From Planctomycetota bacterium (GTDB lineage: Bacteria; Planctomycetota; PUPC01; JACPCR01): a stretch of DNA of 64,000 bases. Positions 51,701 to 60,470 of this stretch are shown here, piece after piece. Numbering within the stretch: the first letter of the stretch is position 1; every line of letters begins with the position of its first letter. Made by a program: the position numbers and the translations under genes. The notes below the pieces were generated by a model. The model searched no databases, was not told the DNA's origin, and was given only the letters and a program-made list of their open reading frames with translations. The DNA lies in contig JACPCR010000056.1 in assembly GCA_016179685.1 (NCBI GenBank), positions 62,001-126,000 on the forward strand, written 5' to 3'.

Positions 51701-54064
51701 GGGCAGGCCGCGTTGCTGTATCGGCGGATCAGAGATTTCTTCGGCGACCGTGTTCTGGCCATGGACAAGGAGCAGGGGAGCGCGGCGCAGTGGGCCGGGG
51801 CGGCCCTCGAGCGCCTCTCGTCCTCCGGCGTCACGTCGGAGACGCGCTCCCTCGCTTTCCCCCTGCGCCCGAAATGGCAGACCTATTCCAAGATGCTTTC
51901 GGGATCGAGCGCCTTCCTTGAAATCGAGAATGCGGACCCGGAGTCGATATCGGACCTCATGCTGGTCGTTTCACGCTCGATGACGCGGCTGCCGAGCGGC
52001 GTTTACGACCAGATCGAATGCCACAGCCGGGCGTCCGGCGCTGAGCACTGGTCCCTCCGGCTGCCCTCCGGGATCGCCCGCAGCGCCGCGGCCGGCCTCG
52101 TCGGCGGTCTTCTCGTGCTGAAGTCCGGACCGGACCTCCTGGGCATTCGAGCGGCGACGGGCGAGCGCGTCTGGCAGTTCGCCCGCGGCGAACGGGTGCG
52201 CCTCCCCGGGGAGGCCCCGGAGACGGAACCCAAGGCCAGCGAAGAAAATCCCGAGTTGCCCTTCGACTGGGAGCGGCTGTTCGAGGGCCCGGAGACGGAG
52301 ACGGAGGCCCAGCGGTGGTCCGGTGTGGCCTTCGACGCCGCGAGGGTGTATGGCGTCACCGTGGGCCGCCGGGTTTACGCACTCGACGGACTCGAAGGCC
52401 GCAAGCTCTGGAACCGTCCGATCGACGAAGCCGTCGTCGGGCCGCCTCTCTTCTGCGGTGAGAACCGCCTCGTCTTGTGCACCGAGAACCCCGTCAAGAT
52501 TTACCTTCTCGACGCCACAGACGGGTCGCTCCTCTTCAGCCAGGAGTTTCCCATTTCCGACAGCCGCCTGCCCATACCGCCGGTTGTGATGCAGTCGGGC
52601 ACGCTTCTGGCTCTATTAGGTGGCGATCAGACCCTCCAGGTCTTCGATCTCGTCGCCCGCCAGGTGCTGTGGAAGAAGAAGCTGGGACCCCAGGGCATCC
52701 AGGTCCGGTCCGCCGCCGCCGAGGGGCGTCCGGTCCTGGTCCTCAGTCCATCCCAGTGGACGCGCACGGGCCAGATTTCCGTCCTGGACGGGCGGACCGG
52801 AGAAGAAATCTGGAATCTTCCGATCCCGGACTCGAAGGTCAAGGCTCTGGAGGTATCGGGGGAGGAGATGCTCGTGCTGCTCTCTCGGGACCGGGACGTG
52901 CTGTCCGCCTTCCCGTTGGGGAGCGGCGACAAGCTCTGGGAGGCTGCGGTGCCTCGTGCCTGGGGCCAGGCCGCACTCGCCGCCAGCGGTGAGCTCGTCC
53001 TCGTCGCCGTCGAGCGCATGCCCAAGGTTTACCTCTATGCTCGCCGGTCCGGCGCGCTTCTGGACGAATGGAGTCTTCCGGGCCGGGCGCAGCTCGCTCT
53101 TGGCGTTTACGGCGACACGCTCGGCCTGGCCACGGACCGCGGCCTGCTCGCCTATTCGGCCCTGGATGAAGGGGCGCTGAGCGAGCGGGCCGCCGAGCTT
53201 CTGGCCAACCTGAGAGCCCGGCCCGAGGAGGAGGCGTACCTCGAGGAGCTCGCTGGCATCTATTTCCGACTCCGGCAGGCCGACCGCGCCATCCAGCTTC
53301 TCAGCCGGGCGCTCGAATCGGAAACGCTTCCCGAGGCCTCGTTCCGCCGCCTGCACGACCAGCTTACGGGCCTGCTCGAGCATCAGTCCGAAATCACCCA
53401 GCCCGTCCTCGAAATCCGGCGCTTCACGCGCCCGCCCGAGATCGATGGGGAGCTCACGGACGCCTGGCGGCAGGATCAAAGCGCCCGGCTCGATCGTCCC
53501 GGCTTCATTTCTCGAGTCCAGGAGGGCGGCGAGAGCCCCCGATTCTGGCGCGGCCGCAGCGATCTTTCGGGCACGCTCTATCTCGGCTGGGACGAAAAGA
53601 ACCTCTACATCGCCGTCGAGGTGTCCGACGACGTGTCCCAGAGCTTTTCCTCGGACAGCCCCGTGTGGAAGGGCGACGGGCTGATGATCGCCATCGATCC
53701 CGACAACGACGGCGGGTACGGGTACGACGGCCGCGACTACGTTTTCACCCAGGCTCTGATGAACAAGCCTCCGAACGACCAGAATGACGACGACGAGCCG
53801 GAGGGCCAGTACGCGGTGCGGCACAAGCCGGACGGCACGGGCACCATCTACGAGTCGGCCATCCCATGGAGCTACGTCAACCGGATATCGCCGCGGCCGG
53901 GCAGCCGTTTCGGCTTCAACATTTACGTCACGGACGACGACACGGGCCGGGGTTGCGAGAAGGGTCTGACCTGGACGGCCGGATTCCAGCTTCACCGATT
54001 CCGCGATTTTTTCAGCAAGGGCTACGTGCCGCAGTATTTTGGAAAGGTGATCCTGAAGGATTAA
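48743..54064 (+). CDS. Giant exported PQQ-propeller / TPR protein with C-terminal CBM9-like domain
   Basis: About 1773 residues if started at GTG 48743, the last in-frame start before the signal helix (RLAAYGICIVCFILIINNNLSAEQ by part); the longer frame upstream is repeat. Domains: an N-terminal TPR-like region, a PQQ-like eight-bladed-type propeller with 'TALDASTGRGLWQYQDR', 'LVCLDRRSGTVVWDTRD', 'FAALDAATGDIRWVRTYD'; a central TPR/helical stretch (~750-1080); a second propeller (YALDGLEGRKLWNRP, QISVLDGRTGEEIWNLPIPD); another TPR; and a C-terminal CBM9/DOMON-like sandwich (RFTRPPEIDGELTDAWRQ ... YLGWDEKNLYIAVEVSDD ... FGFNIYVTDDDTGRG). No catalytic site recognised; probably binds partners or glycans outside the cytoplasm. 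Confidence 0.85.
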   Translation: MTITKQLRRCYGCGSFFGIVYLHYLEKKCIDRLAAYGICIVCFILIINNNLSAEQTQEMPGKPPLAPESIQNSSEAKPGGEEPAGSVRSSTKQVVPEDSDDRVFIHTDPEVRNLLDALEKARDAGDWRGALTLLGTLIEKYPKSLITNEKYPSLYLPAHIYAASLVASLPEEAVGSYRQVNDAVAHQLFDEAMKNSDLEGIRTIVERYFCASIGHRAADLLAEYLFEKERIAHAASVWRQILDIYPQPKVDRTAIRAKLILAYHRLGREDMTNVLMESVRNDLREKEVVFSGERILMDSFLRQSLQDSLFTPWSLRHRPEEQARLNFWSYGNSEGILDPGLEAWSWSIKGIETARYFQGRERMKSAELLLPWFPVVVENVLYIAGPTAVTALDASTGRGLWQYQDRSEGAADLDQPRDEEFTPAVSGDLLAAKIAGRLVCLDRRSGTVVWDTRDSLAGTSNEKFLAEMTDFTSPVAVPGQFVICGSRLKGEVESVAAGFDGASGKLVWERILAARGHEAFLGLGYRPCLPIYRDGSVYVVTQIGAFAALDAATGDIRWVRTYDTFLPGLRKRTVRDFRRWHQLPPREIGGMLYATPQDSNYLYAVDVVDGQILWRYPRGSQFLLAASNSRCLFLAGRSLMALDRRRGRVLWETRESPGEAAGVGLASETEVLVPATGGLWRVDASTGASRAVYRWHAADSVGSLLQAGERLLVCGSTEVACLESLARTMARCEERLAQPEREAQARDDLGHLAWRRGDLDGAVEELEKAVALYLEEADALRGEGEIDRAQRMCREALMERGGARLARGAAGDAETDFRRASTLSQGPRDAVPALHAAAEAARAAQNWKSAVELYQQLLEDHGERRHEFVPGVEMSVRAEARRAIGEVLLAAGRDVYLEFEQEAELLAESARNEGRAALWRQLYERFPNSELAPEALLRSAVSRLGEGDAPGAILGLEEWRRFFSGGHFEPEVLYRLAEAYEKARQPGQAALLYRRIRDFFGDRVLAMDKEQGSAAQWAGAALERLSSSGVTSETRSLAFPLRPKWQTYSKMLSGSSAFLEIENADPESISDLMLVVSRSMTRLPSGVYDQIECHSRASGAEHWSLRLPSGIARSAAAGLVGGLLVLKSGPDLLGIRAATGERVWQFARGERVRLPGEAPETEPKASEENPELPFDWERLFEGPETETEAQRWSGVAFDAARVYGVTVGRRVYALDGLEGRKLWNRPIDEAVVGPPLFCGENRLVLCTENPVKIYLLDATDGSLLFSQEFPISDSRLPIPPVVMQSGTLLALLGGDQTLQVFDLVARQVLWKKKLGPQGIQVRSAAAEGRPVLVLSPSQWTRTGQISVLDGRTGEEIWNLPIPDSKVKALEVSGEEMLVLLSRDRDVLSAFPLGSGDKLWEAAVPRAWGQAALAASGELVLVAVERMPKVYLYARRSGALLDEWSLPGRAQLALGVYGDTLGLATDRGLLAYSALDEGALSERAAELLANLRARPEEEAYLEELAGIYFRLRQADRAIQLLSRALESETLPEASFRRLHDQLTGLLEHQSEITQPVLEIRRFTRPPEIDGELTDAWRQDQSARLDRPGFISRVQEGGESPRFWRGRSDLSGTLYLGWDEKNLYIAVEVSDDVSQSFSSDSPVWKGDGLMIAIDPDNDGGYGYDGRDYVFTQALMNKPPNDQNDDDEPEGQYAVRHKPDGTGTIYESAIPWSYVNRISPRPGSRFGFNIYVTDDDTGRGCEKGLTWTAGFQLHRFRDFFSKGYVPQYFGKVILKD

Positions 54065-54140
54065 TGAAATTCGCTGCGCCCTCCGGGCACCGCGGATTTC
54101 AGAGTCAGGGTTGGCCCGGCTTCGACGGCCCAACCCTGGC
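54064..54140. repeat. Composite multi-hairpin repeat, copy 3 (inverted)
   Basis: Its reverse complement aligns with 25194-25268: the GCCAGGGTTGGGCC...AACCCTG hairpin and the TGAAAT(T/C)CGC ... GCGGATTTCA hairpin are both kept with a few substitutions. It starts at the stop codon of the giant gene and lies just before the S41 protease gene, so it may end the upstream transcript. Confidence 0.8.
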
Positions 54141-54161
54141 GGGAAAACGGAAGCCTTTAAA

Positions 54162-56450
54162 ATGCAACTCAAAAGGGACGGGTGGCGAGGCGTGACTCCA
54201 ACATCTCCGCCGGGTGCTCGCCGGGTGGTCGCCGAATCCCAGCGGGACCCCTCTTCGGGCGGCGGGCGGCGGTCTACCGTCACCTGGCGACAGGCAGGCG
54301 GCAGGGGGGTGTTCCTCGGTCTGGCGCTGCTCTTCGGGGTGGTCGTCGGCCTCGCCACCGCCCAGGACGAAGGGACCCTGAACATATCGGAGAAGGTGGC
54401 CCAGGAGGTCAGGAATCTTCTGATGGAGATGTCCAGGGCGGGCCCCGAGGAGCTTTGGCCCCTCGAGCGCAAGCTCGAGCTGCTGGGCGGGCCCGGGGCA
54501 AGACTGGTCAAGGCCCTCGCGCCGACGCTCGCGCCGGGCCCGCGCCTCGCATGCGCCAAGATGCTCTGCGCCGCAGGGGAGAACCGCGCCGGGATCGACC
54601 TGCTCCACGGCATCCTTCAAGACGAGGGGCAGGGGATGGCGCTTCGGGTGACCGCGGCCGATCTCCTGGCCGCCTACGCCCTGACGGCCGCTCCCGGGGG
54701 GGCGGCGCCGGGCCCTCCGCCGGTCGGTGATGGCCTTCCCGGCCGGCTCGTGCGTCTGTTGGAGAAGACCCGCGAGGTCTCGCTTCGGGTGTCGATCGCC
54801 AAGGCGCTCTGGAATACCGGTGAGAATGAGGAGCACCAGTCCAAGGCCTACGAGGCCCTCGCAGGCGCACTTCACTCGCCCGATGCCCGCGAGCGCGGCC
54901 TGGCCGCGTTCGCGCTTGCCGAGCTGTTCGGCACAAAGCCACTCGCCGATGAAGCCGTCCAGGTGCTTCAGGAATTCGAAAATGAGCCCACACCGGAGGG
55001 CCGGCGGGCAACGGCCCTCCTGCATCTCCACCGCCTCATTCTTCATACCGTCCGGGAATCCCAGTTCCGCGGCAAGTTGAGCAATCCGCTTCTCGATGAG
55101 CTGCGGAACAAAATCCAGGCCTACTACGTCGATGAAAACCTGATCGGCGACGGTTACCTCGTCGAGTCCGCTTCGCGCGGCATGGTGTCCGCCCTCGACC
55201 GTTTCTCTTCTTACATGAACCAGGCGGAGTGGGAGGGTTTTCGCGAGGGTATGGCCGGGGAATATGCCGGCATCGGTGCGTCCGTGCTGGCGCGCGAGCG
55301 CCGCGTCACCATCGAAAAAGTCATCTACGCGGGTCCCGCCTACAAGGCCGGCCTCCGCACCCACGATGAAATCCTTCAGATCGATGACGCGGCCATGGAA
55401 GGCAAGGGCACGGAGGATGTGGTCCGGGGACTCCGCGGCGAGGCCGGCAGCACCGTCGTCCTCAAGATTCGACGCCTCCGGGCGCCCGAGCCCCTCACCT
55501 TCACCGTCACCCGAGAGTCCATCAAAATCCCCGTCGCTTACCGGGAAGTCCTTCCCGGCCCCATCGGATACCTCCGGCTATTGAGCTTTGGAGATACGGC
55601 CAGCGAAGAGATGCGCCAGGCGCTCGAGACCCTCGAGGACGAGGACAAGGTCCTCGGCCTGGTCCTCGACCTGCGCCAGAATCCAGGGGGGCTTCTGCAG
55701 GCCGCGCAGGAGATCGCGAACCGTTTCCTCGATGGCGACAAGCTCATTGTCTTCAGCAAGGGCCGCAACCCGCAGATCGCCCCGCGGCAGGAATTCCGGA
55801 CCGATCCGAATGTCCGGACCACCGCCTTGTCCCTGGTCGTGCTGGTGGACGGGAACAGTGCAAGCGCCGCCGAGATTCTCGCCGGGGCCCTCCAGGACCA
55901 CCACCGCGCCGTCCTCGTGGGACAGAAGACCTTCGGCAAGGGCAGCGTCCAGCAGCTCATGCCCCTCGATTCCACTCAGGGCGTCAGCGCCCTCCGCCTC
56001 ACCATCGCCAAGTACTACCTCCCCTCTGAACGCTGCATTCACGAGATCGGCATCCAGCCCGACGTCGCCGTCGAAGCCCGCGCCCTGGGCGCGGACGATG
56101 AAGAAAAACTCGCCCGGCTCGGCGAAGCTCCCTTTGTCGATTATTACCTGGACCGGCGGCAAGCGCAGGGCAAGCTTCTCGAAAACCTCGCTGATGACGA
56201 CGGCAGGGACTCCAGACGCTATCCAGACTTCGAGGCCTGGTATTCCGCACTGCCCGTCCAGCCGTCCCGCGATGCCGCCCGTTACCAGCTCCGGCAGGAA
56301 ATCCGCCGGTTCATTGCCGACGAGCGCGGCCGAGATTACTTGACCGACCTTGCCGACGATCCTCATCTCCAGAAGGCCATCCGGGAGATTGCTCGAAAGA
56401 TCGGCCTGGACCTTTCGACGTTCGAGGCCTACAAGAACCTGCCGCCATGA
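54162..56450 (+). CDS. S41 C-terminal processing protease with N-terminal helical repeats
   Basis: 762 residues from ATG 54162; the first ~45 residues are low-complexity and a later start just before the signal helix (RGVFLGLALLFGVVVGLATAQ) is likely. After the signal come HEAT-like helices (~60-310), a tail region YYVDENLIGDGYLVESASRG, a PDZ domain (EYAGIGASVLARERRVTIEK, AGPAYKAGLRTHDEILQIDD), and the S41 core: GYLRLLSFGDTASEEM, GLVLDLRQNPGGLL, the catalytic Ser in VDGNSASAAEILAGAL and Lys in GQKTFGKGSVQ. Typical periplasmic tail-specific protease with an unusual repeat extension. Confidence 0.93.
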   Translation: MQLKRDGWRGVTPTSPPGARRVVAESQRDPSSGGGRRSTVTWRQAGGRGVFLGLALLFGVVVGLATAQDEGTLNISEKVAQEVRNLLMEMSRAGPEELWPLERKLELLGGPGARLVKALAPTLAPGPRLACAKMLCAAGENRAGIDLLHGILQDEGQGMALRVTAADLLAAYALTAAPGGAAPGPPPVGDGLPGRLVRLLEKTREVSLRVSIAKALWNTGENEEHQSKAYEALAGALHSPDARERGLAAFALAELFGTKPLADEAVQVLQEFENEPTPEGRRATALLHLHRLILHTVRESQFRGKLSNPLLDELRNKIQAYYVDENLIGDGYLVESASRGMVSALDRFSSYMNQAEWEGFREGMAGEYAGIGASVLARERRVTIEKVIYAGPAYKAGLRTHDEILQIDDAAMEGKGTEDVVRGLRGEAGSTVVLKIRRLRAPEPLTFTVTRESIKIPVAYREVLPGPIGYLRLLSFGDTASEEMRQALETLEDEDKVLGLVLDLRQNPGGLLQAAQEIANRFLDGDKLIVFSKGRNPQIAPRQEFRTDPNVRTTALSLVVLVDGNSASAAEILAGALQDHHRAVLVGQKTFGKGSVQQLMPLDSTQGVSALRLTIAKYYLPSERCIHEIGIQPDVAVEARALGADDEEKLARLGEAPFVDYYLDRRQAQGKLLENLADDDGRDSRRYPDFEAWYSALPVQPSRDAARYQLRQEIRRFIADERGRDYLTDLADDPHLQKAIREIARKIGLDLSTFEAYKNLPP

Positions 56451-56697
56451 ACGGAGGGACCATAGACTATGGACAAGGGACGATGGACAAGGAACGAGGG
56501 ACTTTAGAATCCAGGATGAGTTAGCAGTGAACAGTCATCAGTCAAGAGTCATCAGTCAACCAGCAACCACCCACCGCCAACCACCAACCGATTCGCGGCG
56601 TGGCCCTCGTAGGTTCTTATTCGGCCCGGCTCTTCACCACCAACGACCAACCACGAACCACCAACGGATTGGGCAGGCCGCAGCCCTCCGCTCCCAC
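56451..56697. repeat. Intergenic region with short tandem CAGTCATCAGTCAA / CCAACCAC repeats
   Basis: A tract GTGAACAGTCATCAGTCAAG, then a second copy AGTCATCAGTCAACC, then ACCACCCACCGCCAACCACC-type repeats and ACCAACGACCAACCACGAAC. These low-complexity heptamer-type arrays are common between genes in planctomycete-like genomes (recollection). No gene supported, although the downstream frame is open through it. Confidence 0.65.
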
Positions 56698-57912
56698 TTG
56701 TCCATTGGCCGTTTTCTCCTGCTCCTTGTGCTGGCGCACCCGGGTGTCTCTTCCTTCGCCCAGGAGGACGAGGGGGGGTCTTGCACCGTTTCACTCGCCC
56801 GCGGCGATCGATTCGAGGCGCGGTGGACCGCTCTCGAGGCCCCCCATCTCTTCCGCTTCGAGGCCGCCGACGGCGTGCGATCCGTGCCCGGCGACCAGAT
56901 TCTCGAGATGGTCTGGCCCTCGGCCGCACCGGCGGCCGAGAACGACACGCCCGACCTCCGCCTCCAGTTCGTCAACGAAGACCGCCTCTCTGGCCGTTTT
57001 GAGGAGCCCGGCAGCGCCGGCTTCCGCCTCCGTTCACCCTGCTGGGGCCTCCTCAACGTCCAGCTCAAACACCTCCGGTCCGTCCAGTGGCTGGACAAGA
57101 CCGTCGGAGAATCTACCCGGCAGAAGCTCCTCGCCGCCCTGGCCGCCCGTGATTCCCGCGAGGACCGCGTTATCCTGACCCACGGCGACGTCCTGCCCGG
57201 CGTCGTTACCGCCTGCACCGCTACCGGCCTCACCGTGCGGTCCGACCTCGGGGACCTGGAAATCGGGACCGATCGGCTTTATGGTGTCGTTTTTACCGCC
57301 GCGGCCGCGGAGCTTGCCGCCCCCAAGGACCTCATCGCCGTGCTCGAAAGCGTCGGAAACGATGTCCTCACCGCCTGGCTCGATTCCCGGACGGGAAACG
57401 AGTTGACCGGCCGGTCGGTTTTCGGCGAAAATATCCGCTTGCCCCTGCCGTCGATTCGAAGGCTTTCCTTCCGGAACGGGGCCGTGGTTTTTCTCTCCGA
57501 CCTGGAGCCGGAAAGCGTGACCGAGGTTCCTTTCTTCGAGGTGGTCTATCCCCACCGGCGTGATCGAAGTCAAGGGGACCAACCCCTGCGCCTGAGAGGC
57601 AAGACCTATCCCAAGGGGCTCGGGGTGCATTCCCGAGCGATTCTGACCTACGTACTCGCTGGCCAGTTCTCCCGCTTCCAGTCCGATATCGGTATCGATG
57701 ACGAGGTCGAGAACCGTGGCAACGCTGCCTTCCGGGTCCTCGCCGACGGCAAGGAAATCGCCCATCAGCCCGAGGTGCGCGGCGGCCAGCCTCCCGTCTC
57801 CCTCGACCTCGATGTGCAAGGAGTGAAGAAGCTGACGCTGGTCGTCGATTTCGGAAAGGATTTTCACATCGCCGACCACGCGGACTGGGCCGGGGCCAGG
57901 CTTCTTCGTTGA
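56698..57912 (+). CDS. Exported NPCBM-domain protein
   Basis: 404 residues if started at TTG 56698, right before a signal helix (SIGRFLLLLVLAHPGVSSFA). The frame is open back to 56350 but that part is repeat. Residues ~25-270 show beta-rich repeats with the pattern 'GD-x-x-x-G-x-x' (VILTHGDVLPGVVTACTATG). The C-terminal ~125 residues form an NPCBM-type domain: LRGKTYPKGLGVHSRAILTY, FQSDIGIDDEVENRGNAAFR and KLTLVVDFGKDFHIADHADW. NPCBM domains bind glycans in glycosidases; no catalytic domain is present here. Confidence 0.85.
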   Translation: MSIGRFLLLLVLAHPGVSSFAQEDEGGSCTVSLARGDRFEARWTALEAPHLFRFEAADGVRSVPGDQILEMVWPSAAPAAENDTPDLRLQFVNEDRLSGRFEEPGSAGFRLRSPCWGLLNVQLKHLRSVQWLDKTVGESTRQKLLAALAARDSREDRVILTHGDVLPGVVTACTATGLTVRSDLGDLEIGTDRLYGVVFTAAAAELAAPKDLIAVLESVGNDVLTAWLDSRTGNELTGRSVFGENIRLPLPSIRRLSFRNGAVVFLSDLEPESVTEVPFFEVVYPHRRDRSQGDQPLRLRGKTYPKGLGVHSRAILTYVLAGQFSRFQSDIGIDDEVENRGNAAFRVLADGKEIAHQPEVRGGQPPVSLDLDVQGVKKLTLVVDFGKDFHIADHADWAGARLLR

Positions 57913-57941
57913 GGTAATCCGCTTACGAACTCCCTCTCTCG

Positions 57942-58319
57942 ATGGGAAACACGAACATGTCCCAGACCTCCGCGCACCTGACGACCGAGAAGGTTCAAGA
58001 TGCAGTAGTGGTGCACTTCCACGGCCCCCGCATCACGAACGTCAATGACATCCGGGAAATCGGCGACATCCTTTTCGCGGTCCTCGAGAAGGAGAAGCCT
58101 CGGGAGGTGATCCTGGACTTCGAGAAGGTCAATTATCTTCCCAGCGCCATGCTCGGGAAGCTCGCCGCCATCCGGAGCAAGGTCCTCGGGCAGGGCGGCA
58201 CGCTTAAGCTGACCAACCTCCAGGAACCCGTAGCCCAGCTTTTCAAGATGACGCACTTGGAGAAGATTTTCCAGATTTACAAGGACCTCGACAGTGCGAT
58301 GAAGGCGAAGGCCAAGTAG
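57942..58319 (+). CDS. STAS-domain protein (anti-anti-sigma factor-like)
   Basis: 125 residues from ATG 57942; M6 (57957, MSQTSAHLT) is an alternative. Single STAS domain: DAVVVHFHGPRITNVNDIRE, EVILDFEKVNYLPSAMLGKL and GGTLKLTNLQEPVAQLFKMT. The residue usually phosphorylated in SpoIIAA-type antagonists (Ser/Thr after 'Y/F-L-S') is here S of LPSAMLG. Free-standing STAS proteins of this form are common in Planctomycetota. A partner kinase or sigma factor is not nearby. Confidence 0.9.
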   Translation: MGNTNMSQTSAHLTTEKVQDAVVVHFHGPRITNVNDIREIGDILFAVLEKEKPREVILDFEKVNYLPSAMLGKLAAIRSKVLGQGGTLKLTNLQEPVAQLFKMTHLEKIFQIYKDLDSAMKAKAK

Positions 58320-58400
58320 ACCAAGGACCAGGGATAAGAGGACCAGGGGACGGGACCTGGAGGCAAGGGGCAAAATGGAAAATCCCGGAGGGACCCGCTG

Positions 58401-58574
58401 GTAGCTTCTCAACAAGTTCGGGTAAGACGATCAGGTCAAGTCCATGAAGTATGAATTCCGTAGCGGAACGCGTCAGCGTTCCGTCCGAGAGATGAGATTT
58501 GAGGGCCCAGACGAAGCGCTGACTGAGAAGTTACAAACGGGCGAGCGATTTACCCGAACTTATTGAGAAGTTAC
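58401..58574. mobile_element. MITE-like element with 25-bp terminal inverted repeats
   Basis: The left end 58401-58425 and right end 58550-58574 are inverted repeats of 25 bp with 23 matching positions (shared core CTTCTCAA, then AAGTTCGGGTAA). The 174-bp element has no ORF; inside is a hairpin GGAACGC-GTCA-GCGTTCC (about 58464-58481) and an internal fragment (58523-58534) like the right end. No clear target-site duplication is seen. A related solo end may lie at 44803-44818. The rest of 58320-58819 holds low-complexity purine-rich sequence and small palindromes only. Confidence 0.7.
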
Positions 58575-58819
58575 TCCCGCCGGACTTGTCCCACTGGGAG
58601 GCGGGTCGGGTGTCAGTTGATTCCTGAACCCTGACACCTTTTGCACCCTAGTTGGGTTGCGGGCTTCGCCCGCTTGAAGATATCTTCGTGCATGTTCACT
58701 CGTGAGGGCTTGGCGAGTCGGGTGACCGCCGTTACAATCAGAAATTTGAGGGTTCGGAAAAATACCGGACGGAAGGCGCGGCAGCGATCGTCTACCTTTG
58801 TCTTGGGAAGGAGAAACTC

Positions 58820-60352
58820 ATGGTGCGGAGAGGCCAGGTGAGGGCGGACCGTCAGAGGGTGGGAATCCGGGAATCATTTTTCGAGCTGAGCGGCCAGGCG
58901 GCCTGTTTAGCAGGGTTGCTGGCCCTGAGCATGGCCCTGGCCGAACCTCCGGCCGCGCCCGCGGCCCCCAAGGCGGAGACCTTGTCGCTCCAATCGGAGG
59001 TGACGATTCCGCCGGGCACCCGCGCGGGAGCGGCGCTTCTCCAGCAGCTCCGCGAGGACATGGAGGCTGCGGAAGGCAAGGCGAAGCTGACCTTGTCGGG
59101 CGGCCTGGCCGCGGAGACTCTCGATGCCCAGGACGGGAAATCCGAGTCCTTTATAACGCTCGATCTCGGCACGGAATTCAGCATCTGGAAGCTGGGGATT
59201 GGACTGGGCGGGCCCATCCGCGTCAGCCTCGAACAGGGGAGCATCCGCCATGAAGATTGGGACGAGCTGGCCGATTTCTTCAACGTGGCTCAGTACGTCC
59301 GGTTCGGACACCGAGGCGAGTCGATTTACGCCCGCGCCGGCTCGCTGCCCTCGGTCTCCCTCGGACACGCCACCATCGTGGACCGTCTGGGAAGCGAGGT
59401 GGATGCGGACCGCATCCGGCGCGGCCTCGAGGTGTCCCTCGATTTCGAGAAGGCCGGGGTCGATTATTTTCAGACCAGTCTGGGGGAAAGCCCCATCCTG
59501 GGCGGACGCGCCTTCGTCCGGCCCCTCAAGTTCTTCGACGTGGATTCCTTTTTCGAACGCCTGGGCGTCGGCTTCAGCTTCGTGACGGACATGGATGCGC
59601 CGGCCAGACTGCGGCTCGATTCCGCCGGGCGGCCCCAGATCGATGAGGACGGGAATCTCCACTTCGCCGGCAATTCGGTCGAGGTCTTCGGCTTTGACCT
59701 GGACCTTCCACTGGTCGCCTCCGACTGGTTCTCGATGACGGCCTACGCGGACGAGGTCTTCATCCGAAACGCGGGCCAGGGCTTCCACACCGGCTTCCAG
59801 GGCCAGCTCAAGCTGCCCCTCGTCGAGCAGGCGCTTCTTTACCAGGCGGAGTATCGGCTGCTCGATTCGGACTACATTCCGACCTACTTTGACAGTCTTT
59901 ACGACGTCCAGCAGTTCCACTTTCCGGACAGCGATTCCCGCGTGACGAAGCTTCAGCAGCTCCAATCGCTGCGGCCCGACGGCTCCCGGGCCTCAGCGGC
60001 CTTCTTCGAGGCCGCGTGGGCCATGGGGAAGACCGCCGCCTTCGGGGCCAACTGGCAGGATACGTTCAAGGACGACAACGACCAGTCGGCCCAGCTCGGC
60101 GTCTTCGGCCGCGTCGCCGTGTCCAAGTACCGCATCGAACTGAATTACATCAAGAAAAATTTCGGGACCCTGAGCGAGGCCTTCACCGTGGATGACCGCT
60201 CCCTCGTCACCCTGTCCGTCGCCTCGAAGGTCTCGGAGCTTGTCGAAGTGGTCCTTCTCGTCACGCGTCGCTTCCAGGTGAATGAGAACACCCGCGAAGT
60301 GGAATCGCTGGACACCTATAGCATCAGCCTGAACCTGTCAAAGACCTTTTAG
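58820..60352 (+). CDS. Putative outer-membrane beta-barrel protein
   Basis: 510 residues from ATG 58820 with GGAAGGAG upstream. A signal-like segment AACLAGLLALSMALAEPPAA follows an atypically long charged start. The rest is beta-rich with alternating hydrophobic residues and aromatic belts (FSIWKLGIGLGGPIRVSLEQ, FSMTAYADEVFIRNAGQGFH, YRIELNYIKKNFGTLS), and the last residue is Phe (SISLNLSKTF), as expected for a barrel inserted by BAM. No family recognised. It supports a diderm envelope. Confidence 0.65.
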   Translation: MVRRGQVRADRQRVGIRESFFELSGQAACLAGLLALSMALAEPPAAPAAPKAETLSLQSEVTIPPGTRAGAALLQQLREDMEAAEGKAKLTLSGGLAAETLDAQDGKSESFITLDLGTEFSIWKLGIGLGGPIRVSLEQGSIRHEDWDELADFFNVAQYVRFGHRGESIYARAGSLPSVSLGHATIVDRLGSEVDADRIRRGLEVSLDFEKAGVDYFQTSLGESPILGGRAFVRPLKFFDVDSFFERLGVGFSFVTDMDAPARLRLDSAGRPQIDEDGNLHFAGNSVEVFGFDLDLPLVASDWFSMTAYADEVFIRNAGQGFHTGFQGQLKLPLVEQALLYQAEYRLLDSDYIPTYFDSLYDVQQFHFPDSDSRVTKLQQLQSLRPDGSRASAAFFEAAWAMGKTAAFGANWQDTFKDDNDQSAQLGVFGRVAVSKYRIELNYIKKNFGTLSEAFTVDDRSLVTLSVASKVSELVEVVLLVTRRFQVNENTREVESLDTYSISLNLSKTF

Positions 60353-60470
60353 CGCCATCGCCCCAGGCGGGCCGCGTGGTGCTACGCGAGCCGCGAGGCA
60401 CACGTAGCCGGCGACCTCCGGGCGTCGGGACCGTGACCTTTTCGAAGCGCAGGAGCGCTTCGACACCGCT

